Source: Xiphophorus maculatus (Eukaryota > Chordata > Actinopteri > Cyprinodontiformes > Poeciliidae). From it: a stretch of DNA of 64,000 nucleotides. Within the stretch, counting starts at the first letter, position 1. The number at the start of each line of letters is the position of its first letter. The notes below the pieces were generated by a model. That model had not been told where the DNA came from. It searched no databases and saw only the letters and a program-made list of their open reading frames with translations. Position numbers and translations under genes: made by a program. Shown here piece by piece: positions 58,277 to 64,000 of this stretch. The stretch lies in NCBI RefSeq assembly GCF_002775205.1, contig NC_036456.1:9079463-9143462 (forward strand). Reading direction: 5' to 3'.

Positions 58277-61159
58277 TTAGCTTGCGGTATCCATGGCGAT
58301 TTCTGAATAAACGGCCTCATCTGTTGCTGCAGGACTCCATGTTCCTGCAAACGGAGAGATGGTTTATATTTGTCAAAGTAGTCATTAATAACGACGCCGA
58401 CATGAATTTAACATTAAACTAAAAACGGATGAAAGACAAACGTCTCTCTGCATTTCCTTATTATCTGCAGCCGGGAAACTTAGGACTTTAAGTATAAAAA
58501 TGGATATTAAAATCAACAGTTTATTGGAAAATTTCTGAGGAAGAAATATAACAGATGACAGACAGATGTATGAAACAAACTGTCACAATTCTCCGCCGTG
58601 TGTCTGATGTAAAGTTTAGAGGCTAACTCATGCAGATTATGATCATATGAAGCTGCGCCATGATGTCATGACGATGGATTTCAGTAAGAAGATCAACTAT
58701 TGCCGCTGATTGTACCTGAATCTCTTGTTCTCAGTACAGAGTAAGGAGTGCGCTCATGAGGCTTCCCTAAAAAAAAACAAGACAGGGTCAAAAGTGTCGA
58801 GTCTTATCGCCTCATGCTGTGTTCTGTGTTGATTGAGACTCACTCTTGTGTCCTACGTTCACCACTTCAACGAGACAATATGCAGCACCTTCCGATTCTT
58901 CTGCAAATGAAATACAGGACGATATGTCAATTACTGAATATCAGGCTCATTACATCATCAATTCTTGGAAAATTAATACCTTCTCCTGCAGTTTCAGGGT
59001 ATTTAACCGACTCATAGAAATGAGCATCACCTAAAGCGTAGAAAGAAAATAAATATATCGAAAAAAGAAAAACTATTTTAAAAGGGTTAAGGAAGGTTTA
59101 TACACTGTGCTCATCATTCATGAGGTTTCCCTGACAACATAATCCAAAAAAACCCAATAAATCAAAGTAAATGACGTTCAGTGGTATTTTTTCTATGCTG
59201 TGTGTTGTTTGGAAATCACCATCTCTTCCTACGTTGAATCATATAATACATAACTTACTGATCACTAGGTTCACATAATTATTCAGCTTTTAAAAAAAAA
59301 TACATTACCGTCTCCTGCAGCTCCAGGGGTTTTGACCGACTCATAGAGACCAACATCACCTAAAGAGCAGAAAAAGAAAAGAACTTAAAGGTTCTACTGA
59401 ACAAACGTAATCAACAAAGCTAGAAAGATGCATTGTAAGTAAACAATTTAATAGGACGACCTTTTTTACCACTTAGTTTCCTTTTCGTTGTCTGGCATAA
59501 CAAATTATTGTCTGTCAGTAAAGAGAAATTATAATACATGTAAGAAGAAGAAGAAGAATTACTTTATTTATCCCAGCGGGGAAATTATTTCGCAGTAACA
59601 GCAAGAATTATTTTTTTTTTTTTTTAAATAACTAATATCAAATTCTGACCGTGAACAAGAGCGTTGCAATCATGGCGTCCAGTCTGGTTGACGACGTCGT
59701 TTCTGTTGGAGCTCTGATTGCTGCTCTCTGACTGATTGGAGCTGAAACAGAGAAAACTGTGAATTTGAGTCAACAAACTGTTGTTGCTGCATCTCTGGGA
59801 TGAAATATGACAAAGTGTGGTACTAACCTGATAAACCATGAATCTGTAAAAGACAATAGTTATATTATTTTGTTGTTCAAACCGTCATGTTGATACAACA
59901 TCAAAATGTGGTTTGATGTTTGATTTAAGAGTTTTTCTGATCAGGTTTGTGAAGAAAACTGTCTCACCTTTGGACCGTCTGCAGCGCCACAACAAGATCA
60001 GGAGAATAATGAGAATAATGAGAACGATTCCAACAACTGGTCCAACGATCAACATGACAGGAAATGAAGAACTGACAGGACTGGATACAGTTACTGGAAA
60101 TAAGAAACACATTGAAAAAGAAAGAAATTTGCTGATTTTTATGAGCCTGTTCTCTGTTTGCATAAAAACATGACGTTTCCCCAATAGTATCTTATAAAAA
60201 TAAAATTCATCAAACATTTTAATCCTCCTCACCTCTAACAGACATCCAGCTCCTTGGTGACTCTTTTCCTGAATGTTGACATTTGTAGAAACCTTCATCT
60301 GACTTTGACACTGCAGAGATATTCAGCTCCTCTCTGCTGTCATTATTGATGAGTTTATTATTATGATAGAAAAACACTTTGGAGAGAAGATTTTGTTTTT
60401 TATCTCTGCAGCTCAGAGTAACAGGATCTCCTTCAGTCACAGGATGAACAGGGCTCACCAGGAGAGGAGCAGAATAATCACCTGTAAAACATATAATATC
60501 ACATTTCAGAAGTGATCATTAGAAATAGAGGTGACAGAGGAACATCAGTTAAAAATAATCAAGTACAAAGCAGTTTTTTCTTTTGCCAAGATTTAACACT
60601 CAATTTCAAGTCAAATTAAAAAATACCTAAATGTGAATTGTGTCACTTTCTGCACATATAAAGTAGAGAAAAACTGTAACTATACAAGACTTTTGAAAAT
60701 GAAAACGATATTTTCATTTTCAAGTTTTGACAGTCATTATTATGGATTCCTAACTAAAAGTAAACAAATTAATGTCAATAATAATAAATTGGTTTCAGTT
60801 AACAGTGTACTAGGATGAAGAGAGAGTAAAGATTTTGATTTTTTTGATATACAAAGAGTGTAAGAACAGTACTAGAAATCATAATCTACCCTGTACAGTG
60901 ATGTTCACTGCATTGCTGAACTCTCCTGATCCAGACTCACACCAGTAAACTCCACTATCAGACAAGTACATGTTGATGGTACATGTAGATCCAGTCATTC
61001 TCCCCCAGTTTGAGCAGGTAATGTCTGACAGTCTGCCTGTTTCTGTAAACACCTTCACTCTCCAGTCAGTAGAGTTTCCTTTACAGGTCAGTGTGACAGA
61101 TTCAGACATAAAGTGTTGAACTCTGTCAGGACTCACAGTGAGAGAAGCTGCTGCTGAAC
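58277..61159 (-). CDS. FCRL-like Ig receptor E, 3' part (paralogue of D)
   Basis: Minus-strand exons: Ig 61159-60890 (SLTVSPDRVQHF, VYWCESGSGEFSNAV), Ig 60481-60233 (EGDPVTLSCRDK, FYKCQHSG), membrane 60093-59968 (GPVVGIVLIILIILLILLW), micro-exon 59843-59828 (16 nt), linker 59741-59650 (92 nt). Tail exons: 59359-59309 (GLYESV), 59030-58980 (HFYESV), 58900-58844 (AAYCLV), 58766-58716 (TPYSVL), 58344-58277 (AVYSEI, TAA). All phases match, and each tail exon has one tyrosine. TPYSVL is ITSM-like (TxYxxL); the others depart at -2. The Ig, membrane, micro- and linker exons closely match receptor D Ig3, Ig4 and following, indicating a segmental duplication. The signal peptide and further Ig exons are not in the window. 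They must lie beyond the LINE at 61.5 kb or have been lost, in which case this is a fragment. Confidence 0.75.
59540..59600. repeat. Short LINE-derived tail fragment (tentative)
   Basis: The sequence agaagaagaagaattacttt, then tatcccagcggggaaattat, matches a motif often found at the 3' ends of fish retroelement fragments (memory only). Confidence 0.35.
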
Positions 61160-61368
61160 CTGAAAAACAAAATAAATTTTTAAAGATTTTACTTCAACAC
61201 AAAATTATGTATAAAATGTTTTACTTCACATGATTAAGGTATTACTTTTATACAGAAAACCAGAACATTTAAACAAGTAAATGAAGTTAATGCATAAATC
61301 ATACTTAAATTCTTTTAATAATTGCAATATACCTTAAACTATTTAGACAGGCATCTATCCAGGCGTCT

Positions 61369-61411
61369 ATCAGAAATATATCAATAAGGAAGCTATTGAT
61401 ATATTTCTGAT
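61369..61411. repeat. Perfect 18-bp palindrome with 7-nt loop
   Basis: Arm ATCAGAAATATATCAATA at 61369-61386 and its exact reverse complement at 61394-61411, spacer aggaagc. It lies between receptor E and the LINE. Confidence 0.93.
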
Positions 61412-61514
61412 TTCTATACATCATAAATCAGATGTATAACTTCATATAGAACTCAGGACCTTCACTGGTTCCTTAACATTTGATGAAAGTTAGACCATTG
61501 AGAGAGAGAGAGAG

Positions 61515-64000
61515 ACAGAAAGATTTTTGATTTTTAAAAACTAATTTATTCACTCAGTGGTGATACATAGGAACAATCAACACCAAGTCAAATTAACACA
61601 TTCATAAATGAAAGTTCTGAGTTATTTAAAGGAAATAAAACATCTTCATAATCTCAAATATTCTGAAAAATATTTAGCTCATCCACTTTTAAATAATATT
61701 TATATTCTAACATCACTCTTGCTCTAACCATACTCTTAAAAAGTTTTACACAATCAGTATTCTGTTCATTACTAATTTTAAATTTTCTACTCAAATATAT
61801 TGCAAGCTTCGCTTGACCGCAAAAAAAATTTAACAACCGTCCAATTTTATTTTTTCCTTTGCCATATAAAGAACCAAAAATAAAAGACTGTTCTGTAAAA
61901 CTTTCTCCAAATGATTTCCAAATATCTCTTAGTAACGCAAATAAATCCATTAATCTAAGACATTGTACAAAACAATGAAAGATAGTTTCTCTTAATAAAC
62001 AAAAAGGACATTTATCGGAAACAACAGGATTAATAATAGAAACAAAAGCATTAACCGCAATAATACCATATAAAATTCTCCATTGTAAATCCCCAACATT
62101 TTTCATCAATGGTGGCTTATAAAGTAATCCCCACACAGGTTTCACATCAAAACCAACTTTAAAATAATCTCTCCAAGGAGTATCTTTTTAATCTTTTAAT
62201 TTGACTTTGTTCAAAGACTTAACACATTTCATATATATTAACTTTCCATTCACAGAATCCAAAATTGTCCATTCACTTTTTCCTTTCTCTAAAAAAGGTC
62301 CAGGACATTCAAGGTCTTTCATTTGTGGCTTAAAACACAGCTTAAGGAAGGGATCTGCTTTATCAGGTGTTAGACGTCCATCAAACCATCCCTTTATGAG
62401 TCTTTTGTCGTCTTCAGATAACATTCGCTTAAAAGTTGCCAACATAATGCTTACAGTTCTTAAAGAGTGAATCTCCAATCTTCGAGCCAAAGAAACAACA
62501 TCATCCATCTCAGATCCAACAAGCTCAAGCAGATGTTTCAACGTAACCAGCCCACTTTTCATCAAACGTTCAGAAATCATAGCCATTTTGTCCCACGCTG
62601 AACCCAAATGAGATCCCTGGAGGACTGGTTCCAGTAATAACCAATTTAAAGATGTGGACGTTCCAACTCTCTTCGTTTCCATGAGGTTCCAAGATTTTAA
62701 CACACTAACATAAAAAGATGACAAACACTTTACATTATGTTTTGAAAAGTCAGCGATAAACAAAGTTTTACCAAAACCTAAATTACCAACTTTCGAAAAA
62801 AAATATTCTGTAACTTGTCTCCACAAAACATTTTGATCACCATACAAAAAACTCTGCAAAAACTGCAATCTGAAGGCTGCTTTCCTACTTTCTAAATGAA
62901 TTAAGCCTTGCCCTCCTTCTTCCTTCGGTAAAAACAAAACACTCTGAGGGACCCAATGTAATCTGTCCCAAAAGAAATTTAAAATAATAGTCTGTAATTT
63001 TACCAAAAGACCTGGCGGTGGTTCAAGAACAGATAAACGATGCCACAAAGTTGAAGCAACCAGATTATTAATAATTAGTGTACGGCCTCTATAAGAACAT
63101 CGTGGCAAAAGCCAGTGCCATTTCTTAAATCTACCCTCCATTAATTCAATAAAACCTTCCCAATTTTTCATAACCTCTATTTGATCCCCCAAATAAACAC
63201 CCAAATATTTAAAACCATTTTTCGACCATTTTAATTCATCAGGTAATTTAGGTTCTTGTTTTGTCCACTTACCAACTGACAAAGCTTTACTCTTGCTCCA
63301 ATTAACTTTGGATGAAGAAATTTTACCAAAACACTCAATAATTTTAATGAAAGTAAAAACATCAGACTCTTTTGTGATTGCCACAATAATATCATCAGCA
63401 TATGCAGAAAGTTGAAAAGGTAAAGAAACTTCACTTAACTTTATACCCTGCAACTTTTTCCTGATTTGCCATAACAAGGGTTCAATGCTCAATGAATACA
63501 ACATTCCTGACATTGCACAACCTTGGCGAATATCTCTCTTTACATTAAAAGGTGCACTTAAACCACCATTGACTTTCAATACACTTTCAATGTCACAATA
63601 GAGGGTTTTAATCATGGCAATGAACCCAGAGGAGAAACCAAAAGCTTTCAAAGTATTCCATAAATATTGGTGCTCCACTCGATCAAATGCCTTTTCTTGG
63701 TCAATAGAAATCAGACCAAAGTTTAAACCTAATAAATTAGAGATGTCCAAATAATCTCGAATTAAAGTTATGTTATCTCTTATTGATCTGCCAGGGATAC
63801 AATAAGACTGATCAACATGTATAACTTGATCAATCACTTTTCTCAATCTGCATGCCAAAACCTTTGAGAAAATCTTGTAGTCAGTACACAATAGTCAGTA
63901 CACAGGTCTCCAATTTCTTATTTCATAAAGGTCACCCTTCTTAGGAATGAGAGTAAGCACAGCTCTGCGACAGCTAAGGGGTAACATTCCCCTTGCCACA
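61515..64000 (-). mobile_element. L1/Tx1-type non-LTR retrotransposon, 3' part, decayed
   Basis: A minus-strand LINE running off the right edge. It holds most of an ORF2-type reading frame (reverse transcriptase and C-terminal region) and a short 3' tail ending around 61515-61540, next to a GA run at 61499-61514. I could not identify the target-site duplication because the 5' end is outside. It has the same orientation as receptor E and lies in the position where the upstream exons of E would be expected. Confidence 0.85.
61654..64000 (-). pseudogene. LINE ORF2 (reverse transcriptase) with two in-frame nonsense codons
   Basis: One continuous frame, read right to left, interrupted by TGA at 63897-63895 and TAA at 62190-62188 and ending at 61654. 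The first segment at the edge reads LPLSCRRAVLTLIPKKGDLY, then NWRPV, which is the entry to the RT domain of L1/Tx1-like elements. The middle segment (62188-63891) carries RT motif A (ISIDQEKAFDRVEHQYLW), motif B (RQGCAMSG) and the catalytic AYADDII. The last segment has a Cys/His-containing region (DKCPFCLLRETIFHCFVQC) like the ORF2 C-terminal zinc motif. Because the frame resumes after both stops, these are point-type lesions and not frameshifts. The copy cannot make a full-length protein. Confidence 0.85.

Noticed and set aside
63880-63910. A 14-nt tandem duplication causing a frameshift in the LINE
   Set aside because: The frame before and after is the same and matches the conserved NWRPxSLL spacing. 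It is a nonsense replacement, not a frameshift.

Overview
This window is vertebrate nuclear DNA, most likely from a ray-finned fish (probably a percomorph teleost). The coding sequence is broken into small exons with GT/AG splice sites, intergenic DNA is AT-rich, Tc1/mariner and L1/Tx1-type elements are of fish type, and the immune receptors have the Fc-receptor-like (FCRL-like) Ig architecture common in fish genomes. Exons were assembled by hand from splice sites, reading phase and paralogue comparison. There is no transcript evidence.

Layout. (1) 166-3488, minus: 5' part of FCRL-like receptor A (signal peptide plus five Ig exons), running off the left edge, with an in-frame stop in its first Ig exon. 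(2) 5553-6821: an apparently intact Tc1/mariner transposon with a 351-residue DD36E transposase. (3) 7995-15917, minus: receptor B, a complete gene of 18 coding exons and 568 codons. It has three Ig domains, a membrane segment and a long tail built from four tandem copies of a two-exon tyrosine-motif cassette. (4) 18410-22336 or 22745, plus: receptor C, three Ig domains and a short ITIM-bearing tail, head to head with B. (5) 24373-25834, plus: a three-exon TSC22-domain (TSC box plus leucine zipper) gene. (6) About 28.6-45 kb, plus: pik3ca, the p110-alpha catalytic subunit of PI3-kinase, complete in 27 coding exons (1070 residues) with a CpG-rich promoter and 5' exon upstream. (7) 48181-57295, minus: receptor D, four Ig domains, membrane segment and ITIM/ITSM tail. 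(8) 58277-61159, minus: the 3' part of receptor E, a paralogue of D. (9) 61.5 kb to the right edge, minus: a decayed L1/Tx1-type LINE lying in or upstream of receptor E.

Themes. Receptors A to E share one exon grammar: a split signal peptide (37 or 31 nt, then 33-36 nt), one Ig domain per symmetric phase-1 exon, a membrane exon, and in B, D and E a 16-nt micro-exon followed by an 86- or 92-nt exon. Very short phase-1 exons, each carrying about one tyrosine motif, then follow. Because nearly all are symmetric, exons can be duplicated, lost or skipped without a frameshift, and the locus shows all of these. The tails look inhibitory or SHP/SAP-recruiting (ITIM/ITSM). Their closeness to pik3ca may be chance linkage.

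Other structure includes decayed Tc1 relics, a MITE-like family seen twice, and several near-perfect short-loop palindromes that look like replication template-switch scars.
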